From Polychytrium aggregatum (lineage: Eukaryota > Chytridiomycota > Chytridiomycetes > Polychytriales): DNA of 64,000 nucleotides. Made by a program: the position numbers and the translations under genes. The DNA is taken from positions 62,001-126,000 of the forward strand of contig NW_026516283.1 in assembly GCF_025602895.1 (NCBI RefSeq). The letters are read 5' to 3'. Below the pieces are notes generated by a model. It worked only from the letters and a program-made list of their open reading frames with translations. It had not been told where the DNA came from and made no database searches. Shown here in pieces: positions 54,428 to 64,000 of the stretch (position 1 is its first letter; each line of letters starts with the position of its first letter).

Positions 54428-54475
54428 CTCGAATAGCAGAACAAAACGGGTCGGGATTGTGTCTTGTATAGATCA

Positions 54476-54525
54476 GATGCGTTGGATATGCGTTGGATGC
54501 GCTGGATATGCGTTGGATGCGCCTC
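54476..54525. repeat. 20-base promoter tandem repeat
   Basis: Two nearly perfect units plus a partial third, beginning about 50 bases upstream of the AN1-protein start codon. Confidence 0.88.
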
Positions 54526-54638
54526 GATCGACTGATCTGATCAAAGCCGAAATGGGACCATCGGCGAGGCGGAAGGCGGGATCAGCTTTTGGCCACCCCC
54601 ACGGACTGGGCGAGGGCCACACACACACCACCAGCGCC

Positions 54639-54674
54639 GATGCGATGCGATGCGATGCGATGCCATGCCATGCG
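54639..54674. repeat. GATGC pentamer run
   Basis: About seven copies, the last two changed to GCCAT form, in the NOP2 / AN1 shared promoter. Confidence 0.85.
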
Positions 54675-54954
54675 AATGTGCACATGTCCCCTCTCTAACC
54701 GGCCCCGCAGTGCTGGCTGTCCAGGGCGTCCAGCAGCAGGGCCATGATGCAGGCGAGGGCGTTCTTGGTGAGAGCCCGACGCGCTGCGCATTCATTACCG
54801 GATCGAACCTGATTTTTTTTTGTTGCTGGTTCCTCTGCTCGTCTCGCTCGGCCGTCCTGGGCGATCCCACATTCACGCGCCCCAGGCTCGGCCAACGCAC
54901 TTGCCCACCCGATCTGCATCCCAACCCCCCACAGCACAGCACAGCAGAGCCAGC

Positions 54955-57900
54955 ATGGGTGCCCGAGGACACCAAGCGTCAAAGAAGCAGAGAGATCCCA
55001 AGCCCATTTCGGACGCGGCCGTTGCAAAGCTGCGTGTCCAGAAGGGCTTGCCGCCCGAGGAGCTCCCCGAGGCCCCCAAGACCGTCCGCCAGCTCAAGAA
55101 GGAGAAGAAGGCTCAGGCCATCGCCAAGGCCAAGACCGAAGCCAAGTCGAAGCCAGCACTGCCGGCCAAGGCGTCGCAGAAGCAGCAGGCGCAGATCCAA
55201 AAGCCAGGTGGGTCCTCGCTCCTCCCCGTTGCTGCAGTGAGCAGACTCGCGGCCTGCATTTCGGGAGAGGGGAGGGAGGGCACGCCTTACTCTCCGGATC
55301 TGGCAGATGCCGTCCTCCATATTTTGTGGCTTGCACATGATCTCGACTAGTCGAATCGCCGACCGTGCTCGTCCTGGAGGTCCATCGGATGCTGCCACGC
55401 ACACCACCTCCACGGCAGACCAACCACAGCGCAATACGATGGACTGCTGTCGACTTTGTCGCATCCTTGTTCCTGCACGAGCTCTTAAGCTGGCTTTGTT
55501 TCAGCTGTGTGTTGATCGTTCACTCTCTCCTCACCCGCTGCTCCATCACGGATACTGCTTCTACAATCTATGGATTCTCGTGGCTGCTCGATCCCTCAAG
55601 TGAACGCAAAGAAACAGAAGAAATCGGAACCCGCTCTGTGGGACGATGCTGAAGTCGAAGACGACGACGACGCCGGCATCCTGAACGGCGAAGAGGATTG
55701 GGAAGACGAGGACGAGGACGAGAATGCGGACGAACTGGCTCGCTTCGATGACGAGTCCGATGACGAGGCCTTGCCCCCGACCAAGAAGGCCAAAGTCGCC
55801 AAGAAGAAGGAGACAAAGGAGTCCGTTATTCGTGATATCGAGAACGCATTTGGCATGAGCAAGAAGATGCTCAAAAAGCGGGCCAAATACGAGCCCGAGG
55901 AGGACGAAATCGAAGAGGACGACGACGAGGGCGAAGAGGACGACGATGATGACGAAGGCGTCATGGTCAGTTTGCCCTGATCGTAGCAAGAGTGCTCGCT
56001 CGGGTACGATGGGCCATGTAAGTTGCCAAGCGAATGGCCACTGATTTCCATTCGCGCATCCCAGAACGATGAGTTTGACGACGATGAAGATGAGGATGGA
56101 GATGAGGATGAGGATGACGAAGAGGACGATCAAGCCATTGCCAGCGGCTCCAAAAAGATCCAGATGGACTTTGGCGACGAGGACGACGAAGAAGACGAGG
56201 ACGACGAGCTGCCTGTCGAGCGAGAGGCGCGCGAGCTGGATCGCCAGGCGCAAGAAGATGCCGAGCTTGCCGAGGCTGAGCTGCAAACCAACATTGAGCA
56301 GCGGGAGAAGTTTGTGCTGCCCTCGGGCCAGGAGATCGAGAAGGAGGGCGAGTCGACAGACGATCTGGGAGTCATTCAGACAAGAATCCAGGAGATCCTG
56401 CGAGTCCTCAACAACTTCAAGGATTTGCGTGAGCCCGGGAGGTAAGTCCGGTTGACCGCATGAGCTGCAAAAACCCTCGGTCCTATCAAGGCCATTTGTG
56501 GGATTGATGCCTTTTTCATTTGGTAACTGCTCACACCGCTTATCTGCCGATCATCCGCTATGCTCCAGATCGAGATCCGAGTACGTTAGTCAGCTTCTGA
56601 AGGATCTCGCTCAGTACTACGGCTACAACGACTATCTGATGCAGAAGCTGTTCGAGCTGTTCCCAGTGTCCGAGGTTTGTGGCATTGCCTGCATGCTCCT
56701 CCGTACACAGCAGCCACTGGCGCGAGCTTGAACTGATCCCGCTTGGCGCACAGGCGATCGAATTCTTCGAGGCCAACGAAGTCGCCCGTCCAATAGTCAT
56801 CCGCACAAACACTCTCAAGACCCGCCGCCGCGACCTGGCTCAAGCGCTGATCAACCGCGGCGTCAACCTCGAGCCCATCGGCAAATGGAGCAAGGTCGGC
56901 ATCCAGATCTTTGACTCGGCCGTTCCAATCGGAGCGACCCCCGAGTATCTGGCTGGGCACTACATGCTCCAGTCTGCCAGCTCGTTCTTGCCTGTGATGG
57001 CGCTCGCGCCTCAGGAGAACGAACGTGTGTTGGACATGGCTGCCGCTCCGGGAGGCAAGACCACATACATCGGTGAGTAGACTGAGCTGCGAGTCCCTCG
57101 GCCGCCACTTTTGGCGAAAGAGCGGTGCACTCTTGATACATCAGCGCTTGCTCACACTGACGCCACACTCCTATTCTGTGTCGATTTGCTCGTGCAGCCG
57201 CTCTGCAAAAGAACACAGGATGCATCTTTGCCAACGATGCCAACAAGGCTCGCTGCAAGTCGCTGGTGGCCAACATCCACCGTCTGGGTGTGCGAAACGC
57301 CGTGGTTTGCAACTATGATGGCCGAGAGTTCCCCGGTGTGATCGGCGGGTTTGACCGCATCCTCCTCGATGCCCCGTGCTCGGGCACAGGTGTCATCAGC
57401 AAGGATCAGAGCGTCAAGGTCAACAAGGTATGGGCTTGAACCATTCTTGAGTGTGCGCTCCGGTGGCTCAACAAAGCAGCCATGCCGTTTCCATGCACGA
57501 TGCTTATTGGATCTGTCATGATATTCCGCTTTGGCTTCCGTGGCTGGTGCTAGTCCGAGGAGGACTTCCGGATCATCACGCACCTTCAAAAGGAACTCAT
57601 TCTGGCAGCGATCGACTCTGTCGATGCCAACTCCAAGACCGGCGGCTACATCGTGTACTCTACCTGCTCGGTAACGGTGGAGGAGAACGAGGCGGTCGTC
57701 GACTATGCTCTGCGCAAGCGCCCCGGAGTCAAGCTGGTGGACACGGGCCTGGAATTCGGCAAGGAGGGCTTCACAAGGTTCGTCCCAGCTGCTACTGATG
57801 TTGGCCATGCAATGAATGCGATGGCCCAGCGGGTCCATGAAGCACTGCCTTCCTTTTTGGGGCCCCGAATCGTGTTCCAAAGGCAGTTTGCTATCCATAA

Positions 57901-58809
57901 TGTGCTGGCAAAGTGTGCTCATGGCATCTTCAGCGCAAGAACGGATCCTAAACATAGTCGCTAACGATGCAACTTGTGGATTTCCACCACCGATGCACTC
58001 CCGTGGCATGCGGCTCCGTCATTCATCTACCCGCTCCCAACTCCTTCACCTTCCCTCCGCCCTGTGACCGCGGTGGCCTCGTTTTACTCGGCGATGGCTG
58101 CAGCTTCCGTGGCAAGTCCTTCCTCCCCACCCTCAACCTGACTCGCCGGTACTACCCCCACACCCATAACATGGACGGCTTCTACGTCGCCAAGTTCAAA
58201 AAGGTGTCGAACCACATTCCGAAACCCAAGGACAAACAGAGCACCGCTGATGGAGACGAGGACCAGGGCGAGAACAGCGACAGCGATGATGCCGAGGACG
58301 ACGACGTTGACGGCGATGATGTCGATGGCGACGATGACGAGCAGGACGACAACGAGGAGGAGGCCCAAAGCGACAAGACAAAGGCGACCAAAACTGCCAA
58401 GACAACCAAGGCCACTAAGGCTGCTGCTGAATCCATCACCTTTGACGATGCGGAGGATGCAGCCTTTATGAAGAGTAAGCAGATGCTTTGTGCTTGGTTC
58501 TCGTGTTGCATCCGTGAGCCTGGTCAGCTTCGGATATCGGCTGGTGGTGTCGAGCGATGCATCTGGTTACGCCAGCACTCACACGACCGCACACCCACCA
58601 TGCTCACTATGACAGGCGCCGAAGAGAAGCGGCTAAAGAAGAAGGGCATCAACGTCAAGGCCCTCAACAAGAAGCCGATCAAGCCTTTCCTCAGCGGCGC
58701 AGAAAAGTCTGATGCCGATGCTGGATCCAGCGTGTCTGCGTCACCCAAGGCCATCGGCAAGACCCCAGCGGACGGCAAAAAGACAGCCGGCATCAAAAGA
58801 AAGAAGTAA
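54955..58809 (+). CDS. NOP2: 25S rRNA (cytosine-C5) methyltransferase NOP2
   Basis: Nucleolar SAM-dependent m5C methyltransferase needed for 60S ribosome assembly. Nine exons: 54955-55207, 55601-55965, 56065-56441, 56569-56674, 56754-57072, 57198-57427, 57554-57777, 58104-58474, 58616-58809; 812 residues, phases closed. N-terminal 330 residues are Lys-rich then extremely Asp/Glu-rich, as in yeast Nop2. The catalytic core holds the SAM motif [44 protein letters not shown] and [15 protein letters not shown] (catalytic and release cysteines). The family's [18 protein letters not shown] follows. The C terminus has a second acidic block and a Lys-rich end (GIKRKK), typical nucleolar signals. Confidence 0.97.
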
Positions 58810-59219
58810 CGAGCGCGCGGCTGCTTGACACGGGGGCACTTTACGACTCGCCCCGACTTCACTTTTGCTGCATGAGCAATAAAAAACTGCACGATAGAGC
58901 ATTTGTGGATGCCCACAACGGAGAGCACCCTTGCAGCTGATGCGCTCGTATTTGCAGTATAAAGCTGTCGTGCACAGCGACGAGATGGCCCGAGGAAATG
59001 GGTGTGAATGGGCTCTCGGGGAAGGGATGGGGATCGCATTTTTTTTTTTCCACTCTGGAAGCACTATTCGCGGCAATTACAAAAAAAGAAAAAAGATAAT
59101 CTATACGGCGTTTCGCAGCAAGGAGGAAGAGATAGAGGGCAGCGATGCGACCGCATGGGCAAGGGGATATCGCCGTCCTGCTCACTGGCGGAGGCATTGT
59201 TCGCAGGTCACGGACTGGT
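58810..59219. other. Intergenic, convergent NOP2 / GMP-pyrophosphorylase
   Basis: 3' flanks; contains an AATAAA-like AATAAAAA at about 58878 that could serve NOP2 polyadenylation, and a T run near 59041. Confidence 0.55.
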
Positions 59220-61121
59220 TTACATGATGATCGAGGGCTCGGGGATGCTTGTGCTGACGCTCTTGTGAGGGAGGATGCAGCCTCCGTTGATGAAGATCTG
59301 TGCAAGGATGGGGAGTGGGGAGAGCGTGAGTGGACGGTCTTGGAAGTGACATTCAGCGCCCATCGACGTGCCCAATGCTCATTTGTCTCGGCGCAAGATA
59401 TCTCACCTCGTCGGCAATGTGGACGTCGTCACCGAGAACGGACACGCCCTCCAGACGGCTCCAGCGTCCAACGGTCGAGTGCCAGCCAACAATGGTGGAC
59501 TGCAGCCACGAGTGGTCCTTGACCTGAGCGCCATCAAGAACGACAGTTCGGGACATGCGCACGCCATCGCCAATGACAGCATTGGGGCCGATGACGACGT
59601 TAGGGCCGATGCGGCAGTTCTGGCCGATCTTTGCTGAGGGATCAACGAGGACGTGACCGATGAACGAAGGCCCTGTCGAGAGGGACTGGGGCGACTTCTT
59701 GGAGACAGAGGTCAGGTAGAGACCAGTGCCGACAAGGTAGTCCTTGGGCTGGCCAACATCCATCCAGAAGCCGGGGAGCTCCATCGAGTGCAGCTTCTTC
59801 TCCTTGGCAACGACGGGGAAAATCTCCTTCTCGATGGAGGTGGGGCGGGGCTGGAGCCATCGGAGCAGTGTCAGATCAAGAGCGGAGGACAGCAAAGTTG
59901 GCCAAAGCGACCGTGCCGACAGGGTCCTCAAGCAGTAACCGTCATCCGTCGCGTGTGATGGCGTCGCTGGCTTCAGCCCGTAGACACTTGCTCACACGGA
60001 TATCGCCGCCTACCTCGATGCGGTCCAGGATGGCAGGGTTAAAGATGTAGATGCCGGCATTGATCTTGTTGGAGACAAACTCCTGCGGCTTCTCGACAAA
60101 ACGTTCGATGGCCGACGAATTGGGGTGGTTGACGACGACACCGTACTTTGAGGGCTCCTCGACCTTGGTGACAAGAATGGTTCCCTCGCCACCATGCTGC
60201 TTGTGGAAGGCCGCGAGATCGGTGAAGGGGAAGTCGCAGATGACGTCCGAGTTCAAGACAAAAAAGGGCTCGTCGTTCTTGGCGAGAACCTCACGGGCCA
60301 GGGCGAGAGGGCCAGCTGCAAGATACAGCCGGATGAGTCAGCGACGGCGCGCGATACGATGGTCGGCACGGGGGAGAGGTCGCATCGATCCGAGCACATC
60401 CACATTTACTGAGTCGACAGTGCGTGGGTCCACGGATGATCGGATCTGTGTCGACGAGCGGGCACTGAAGCTGCGATCGGGCCAGGCGGCCGAGACCGGG
60501 CTGCCCCGCAAGCTGCCCAAACTGCCGGATGTGTCGCGGACTCACCCGTTCCCAGAGGCTCATCTTCGACAGAGAAGGTGATCTTGATGTTGTAGATCTC
60601 CTCGTATTTCTTCATGAAGTTGACCATGATCTCGGGACGATAGTTGACCGCCAGAACAATGTCGGTGACGCCGGCCTGCGATGCGATCGCGGTTCATGTC
60701 GTCAGCGTCAGTTGAGCCCGATCGCCCCCCAAGGCCGATAGGAGTGTATATGGGGTGGGAATGCGACGCCTACCTTGACGAGAGCCTCGATCTGGTGGAG
60801 GACAATCGGACGGTTGGCAAACTCAACCAGGGGCTTGGGCAGGGTCAAGGTCAAGGGCCGCAGACGGGTTCCAAAGCCTGTGGCCAGCGCAGAGCGGAGC
60901 GAGAGGTGATCAGCCTTGTATCCGGATACGATGGCTGCGAGCTCAGCGGCGGGTTGGATATGCAGAGTGCACGACCGCATGGGCAGGACGATGCCATGCG
61001 AACAGAAGCAGAGCCATAGTGGCGTGCCCGCGAATCAAGCCCATCGCCGGGTGGCTGTGTGGGTCGCGAAATGGACCAGCGAGTCGAGTCGAGTACCTCC
61101 AACGAGAATGAGAGCCTTCAT
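59220..61121 (-). CDS. Mannose-1-phosphate guanylyltransferase (GDP-mannose pyrophosphorylase)
   Basis: Makes GDP-mannose for N- and O-glycans, GPI anchors and cell-wall mannan. Six exons on the minus strand: 61097-61121, 60774-60877, 60546-60675, 60014-60315, 59407-59850, 59220-59297; 360 residues, the same as animal [25 protein letters not shown] (nucleotide-binding motif) is formed across the first splice, followed by [12 protein letters not shown]. Further landmarks: [26 protein letters not shown] (Asp for metal), [40 protein letters not shown], hexapeptide left-handed helix repeats ([17 protein letters not shown]), [11 protein letters not shown] and the closing [16 protein letters not shown]. 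The first exon codes only eight full residues. Confidence 0.97.
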
Positions 61122-61785
61122 GTTTGATGAGAGAGGAGTACGGGTAGAGGCGAGAGGAGGGGTGGATCGGGCGGATGTGTGCAGACGACAGACGCCGGAG
61201 GAGAACGGGAATCTCGGGGCTTGGGCAGAGATTTCGGCTGCTGGCCTGGCTGGCTTCCCAAGAGAACCCGAGATGGCAAGATGTGCGTGGGGGGCGAGGC
61301 GGGCGGAGGCGGACGCCGAATCGGGACGGCTTAGGTAAGCGTATCGCTGCCGCGCCACAGCACTGGGCGCAGCAGGCGGTGTCGGCAGTGTTGGTGTGAA
61401 CGGGTTTGGTGCATCGAAAAACAGTCCATCGGGACAGTCGATCCAGAAACAATGGGACAGTCAATCCAGAAACAACGGGACAGTATCCCTGTCCTCTGGC
61501 GTCAGAGGTCTGAGGCCTGCTGAACTTTCGTAGGCCCCGGTAAGCAAGCTGTGCGATTGTTTCCAGTTCTGGTTGATTGCGGGAGCATGTCCCGTTTCAA
61601 GATAGGTACGCTGTAATGTGATGAACCAATCTATTGCATTTGCGTGGCGCTCGCTGCTGCTCTGCCGGATTGACAGAGCGAGTCCGATATGCGACCAGTG
61701 AGCACACGGGTGGTGAAAGTCAGCGAGCCAGAGCATGGCATGACATAGCACAGCAAGGCACGGCATGACATGACAGCACAGCGGG
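61122..61785. other. Intergenic with dispersed repeat
   Basis: Upstream side of the GMP-pyrophosphorylase gene and 3' flank of the next. Contains a 25-base GGGACAGTC..CCAGAAACAA-type tandem duplication (about 61431-61485) that forms the left end of dispersed repeat copy B. Confidence 0.6.
61440..61600. repeat. Dispersed intergenic repeat, copy B
   Basis: Similar over about 150 bases, in the same orientation, to 35341-35500. The left part (ATCCAGAAACAA..GGGACAG) is itself duplicated here. Confidence 0.7.
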
Positions 61786-62777
61786 CTAGAGCATTTTGGT
61801 CGGGCCGCCTTTGAATTCCTCGATCGGAGTTGTAAAGGCCGTATGGCGGCCAAAGCGTTTGATGGCGCACAGATGCTCATCGCCAACGGGAATGCCCAGG
61901 TTGGTGAGTTGCTTGGATGTGGTGCTGCAGATCACAGTGCCGTGGCCTCGCACCGCATGGTCGGACCAGAAGGTGACCGGCATGTCGTGTTTTTGCAGCT
62001 CCTCCTGCAGTAGTGGGCCGGGTCAGGCGAGCGATTCATGGCGACTGTCGACATAGCCCGTGGATCAGCACGACTCATTCGGGTCGATGTGGGACTCACC
62101 TGTGATGGGCGGACAGATCCTGGAGGGTCCATGAGGTGTCAAGCGCATTAGTAGACTGCATGTAAATCCACTGCTGGATGTCGCGCATGCATGGGGCTCG
62201 CATACCGAGATCGCGCACGGGCTCGTAGTAGTCCATGTGGGAGTAGTCCGAGTGGTTGGTAGAAAGCCAGTCTTTGGCCGAACGATCGATCGGTGGCTCC
62301 TTCATCTCGTCCCTGGGGTAGGCAGAGAAGGGGCGGAGTAAGACCACTGGCGGATCGGCCTATTGCTCGTGGTGCCCACACACTCTCTGTGCTTTTGCAT
62401 CTGCATGCCCAGACAGGGTGGATGTGTGAAACCATATCCATACAGCGCCTGCTTCATCAACTCGGCTTCGAGCATCTGTCGCCGTTTGCCAACCGAGTGC
62501 TTGCTGGCATCACGATGCGAGGCTGTGAAGGTATCGGTGTAGGACGTTGCCTTTGGAAAGGCTGTCGAGCCGTGCGTGAGAATGCCCTGCAAAGAAGCGA
62601 TGGCAATGCAAGCACATGAGCCAGCAGCACTGGGTGAAGAAGCAGGCCAAGAGCCTGTCGGCCGGTTGCAGCGCGGACGACGACTGGCGGGTGGAGACCC
62701 GGGAGGTGCGGGGGATGCAGGGACACCGTGGCGGCCAAGAGGCATACCGAGTGGCCCATCTTGCTGACGCGTGCCAT
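61786..62777 (-). CDS. Unknown short protein; one splice junction breaks frame
   Basis: Exon pieces on the minus strand: 62748-62777 (MARVSKMGHS), 62444-62586 (HGSTAFPKATSYTDTF.., GKRRQMLEAELMKQA), 62100-62312 (DEMKEPPIDRSAKDWLSTNH, STNALDTSWTLQDLSAHH) and 61786-62004 (ELQKHDMPVTFWSDHAVRGH, CAIKRFGRHTAFTTPIEEF). The first two junctions keep phase. The third has a good donor (AG|GTGAGT) and acceptor (CTGCAG|GAG) but leaves phases 2 and 0, so the total is not a multiple of three. The protein would be about 200 residues, polar, with evenly spaced aromatic and short turn motifs, and no signal peptide or membrane span. I do not recognise the family; the style (short, extended, Tyr/Trp/His-rich) recalls small axonemal or cytoskeletal proteins, which is a guess. 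Either a one-base assembly error, an unusual splice, or a broken gene. Confidence 0.62.
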
Positions 62778-64000
62778 GTTCTCGCGCTCCTCGACGATCT
62801 TTTCGCCGACAGCACGTTCCTCGACCCCTTTTGACGGCAGAGGACCAGACGGCGGGTTAGCGGCCACCGAGGCTTGGCCCTTTGCGGCCAGCACGCGACA
62901 AGAGCCAGCCCGGATACTCTGGCACGACGACACCGACAGTTCTCCATTAGAGTCTGGCCGACTCCGTTAGCGCGATTCCAAACCATAGCGGGGCAGATGT
63001 GCGAGTCAGGCGGGAGGGAGGGTCAGGGGTTGTTGGTCAAAGAGAACAGCAGGGATGCCGGCGGTATCCGTGTGGGGTGGTGTTGTGGATGGACAGAGGA
63101 CGACCGGGAGGATTGCTTTGGCAGCGACGAAGCTCTGGGGGGGGGGATGGTGCCGCAGACATTGCAGCGACGGGTTGGCCGACGTCACTGCGGGCAGCAT
63201 CCGATTCCAATCAGCGAGAGCCGTGGTCGTCGGCGACTGCTCATCACCCCGTGTTGCTCTGGCAGGTCATGGCCGCTCACATCCGCCACCATCCAGCCAC
63301 CCACGGCCTCGCCATCGACAGCACGCCGCCGATCTGCTTCACGGCCAACCAGCCAAGCCGGTGCCAGGCTGGTGCCAGGCCGCATTGCCAGGCCGCATTG
63401 CCTCACAGCGCCGCTCCCGTTGCACCACATCAGAGCACAGCACATCACTGCACAGCACTCCATGAGCTTGCACTGTGCGCCATGCAACTCGCGCTGCGGT
63501 CTCACCAGATCACGCCATGGCCTCATGCACACTGCTGCCGCCTCGCGCGACTGCCTGGGAACAAGCACAGGAACACACTGTTGCTGTCTTGGCGGCTGCG
63601 CTCGCGTCCCCCCGCCACAGCGACAGCGTCGCCAACAAACAGCCACGTGGGACCCGCTGCCGCACACAAACACCGTCGGCCCGCCCGGTGCCCCCGCGAG
63701 TCGCGCACCCCGTGCGCGCATGGGACCGCGCCCATGCAAACACAGGCGGCATGGATCTGCGGCCTGCAAGGGCGCCGCTTGTCCAATCGCGCGTCGCCGC
63801 CCTGGGTTTTTCTTCCATGTGCCGGGCCCGCCGCGCTCTCGCAGTGTTCTCGCTGCGTCCTCGCTGTGGCTTTTGGCTGCTCTCGCTCCACTCTCGCTCC
63901 CGCTGCTCTCGCTCCACCCGCTCGCTCCCATTGACAATCCTGGCTTGCTCTCCTCCTCGCTCTTCTGCTCTGTTTCCTCATCTCCATTGCCATATTTATT
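62778..64000. other. GC-rich non-coding end of window
   Basis: Promoter side of the unknown gene, then a GC-rich block (63270-63930) with CACAG/CTGTG words and long overlapping frames on both strands that match no family. A steady shift to CT-rich DNA near 63830-63990 looks like the start of a leader for a plus-strand gene beyond the window. Confidence 0.5.

Larger units (their letters stand above)
54428..54954. promoter_or_regulatory. Shared promoter region, AN1 protein / NOP2
   Basis: 527 bases between divergent start codons. Contains a 20-base unit repeated at 54476-54495 and 54496-54515 (GATGCGTTGGATATGCGTTG type) with a partial third copy, and a GATGC pentamer run at about 54639-54674. 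Confidence 0.6.

Noticed and set aside
62999-63937. Frames of 311 (+) and 250 (-) codons at the window end
   Set aside because: Mutually overlapping on opposite strands, composition-driven (Arg/Ala/His/Pro), no domain; taken as non-coding.

Overview
This window is nuclear DNA of a fungus with moderately high GC content. Dense genes sit on both strands, and most are broken by several introns of roughly 90-400 bases with GT..AG borders. Gene content (COG5, TORC2-type AGC kinase, Aurora kinase, KRE2/MNT1-type mannosyltransferase, GDP-mannose pyrophosphorylase, Mhr1/mL67, Mdm35, Tim8, a secreted tyrosinase, SEL1- and ankyrin-repeat proteins) and the intron-rich structure suggest an early-diverging, possibly zoosporic (chytrid-like) fungus; that placement is inference. 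I rebuilt 21 protein genes exon by exon. In all but one the phases of all exons close into one frame, which is the main support for the splice sites given. No rRNA, tRNA, CRISPR or intact transposon was recognised.

Layout. 1-1303: 3' part of malate synthase (+). 1765-6609: COG5 (-), 14 exons. 7461-8244: small glycogen-binding-domain protein (-). 11259-13097: CCCH tandem zinc-finger protein (+) behind a long GC-rich and pyrimidine-rich leader. 14932-18257: C2-AGC kinase of the Ypk1/Gad8 type (+). 19137-20364: unknown protein (+). 21138-22178: mL67/Mhr1 (+). 23118-25755: tyrosinase with a repetitive tail (-). 26678-28547: AP endonuclease (-), head to head with Aurora kinase 29156-31863 (+). 32826-35274: GT15 mannosyltransferase (+). 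36674-37681: Cys-rich/transmembrane/SH3 protein (+). 38606-39083: Mdm35 (-), head to head with a SEL1-repeat protein 39602-41119 (+). 41870-44220: glucose-6-phosphate isomerase (-), head to head with an ankyrin-REM-RasGEF protein 45153-51364 (+). 51637-52236: Tim8 (-). 52718-54427: ZFAND1/Cuz1-like AN1 protein (-), head to head with NOP2 54955-58809 (+). 59220-61121: mannose-1-phosphate guanylyltransferase (-). 61786-62777: unknown short protein (-) with one splice junction that does not keep frame. 62778-64000: GC-rich non-coding DNA.

The genes are mostly unrelated housekeeping neighbours, as usual in a eukaryote. Loose links exist: glucose-6-phosphate isomerase, GMP-pyrophosphorylase, GT15 and COG5 all serve mannosylation and the Golgi; Mdm35 and Tim8 are both small cysteine-pair proteins of the mitochondrial intermembrane space; the AGC kinase, RasGEF and SH3 membrane protein are signalling components. 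The most distinctive features are tandem repeats lodged inside introns (including 45 copies of a hexamer), two probable GC-AG introns, a diverged dispersed repeat present twice, and several unusual domain combinations.
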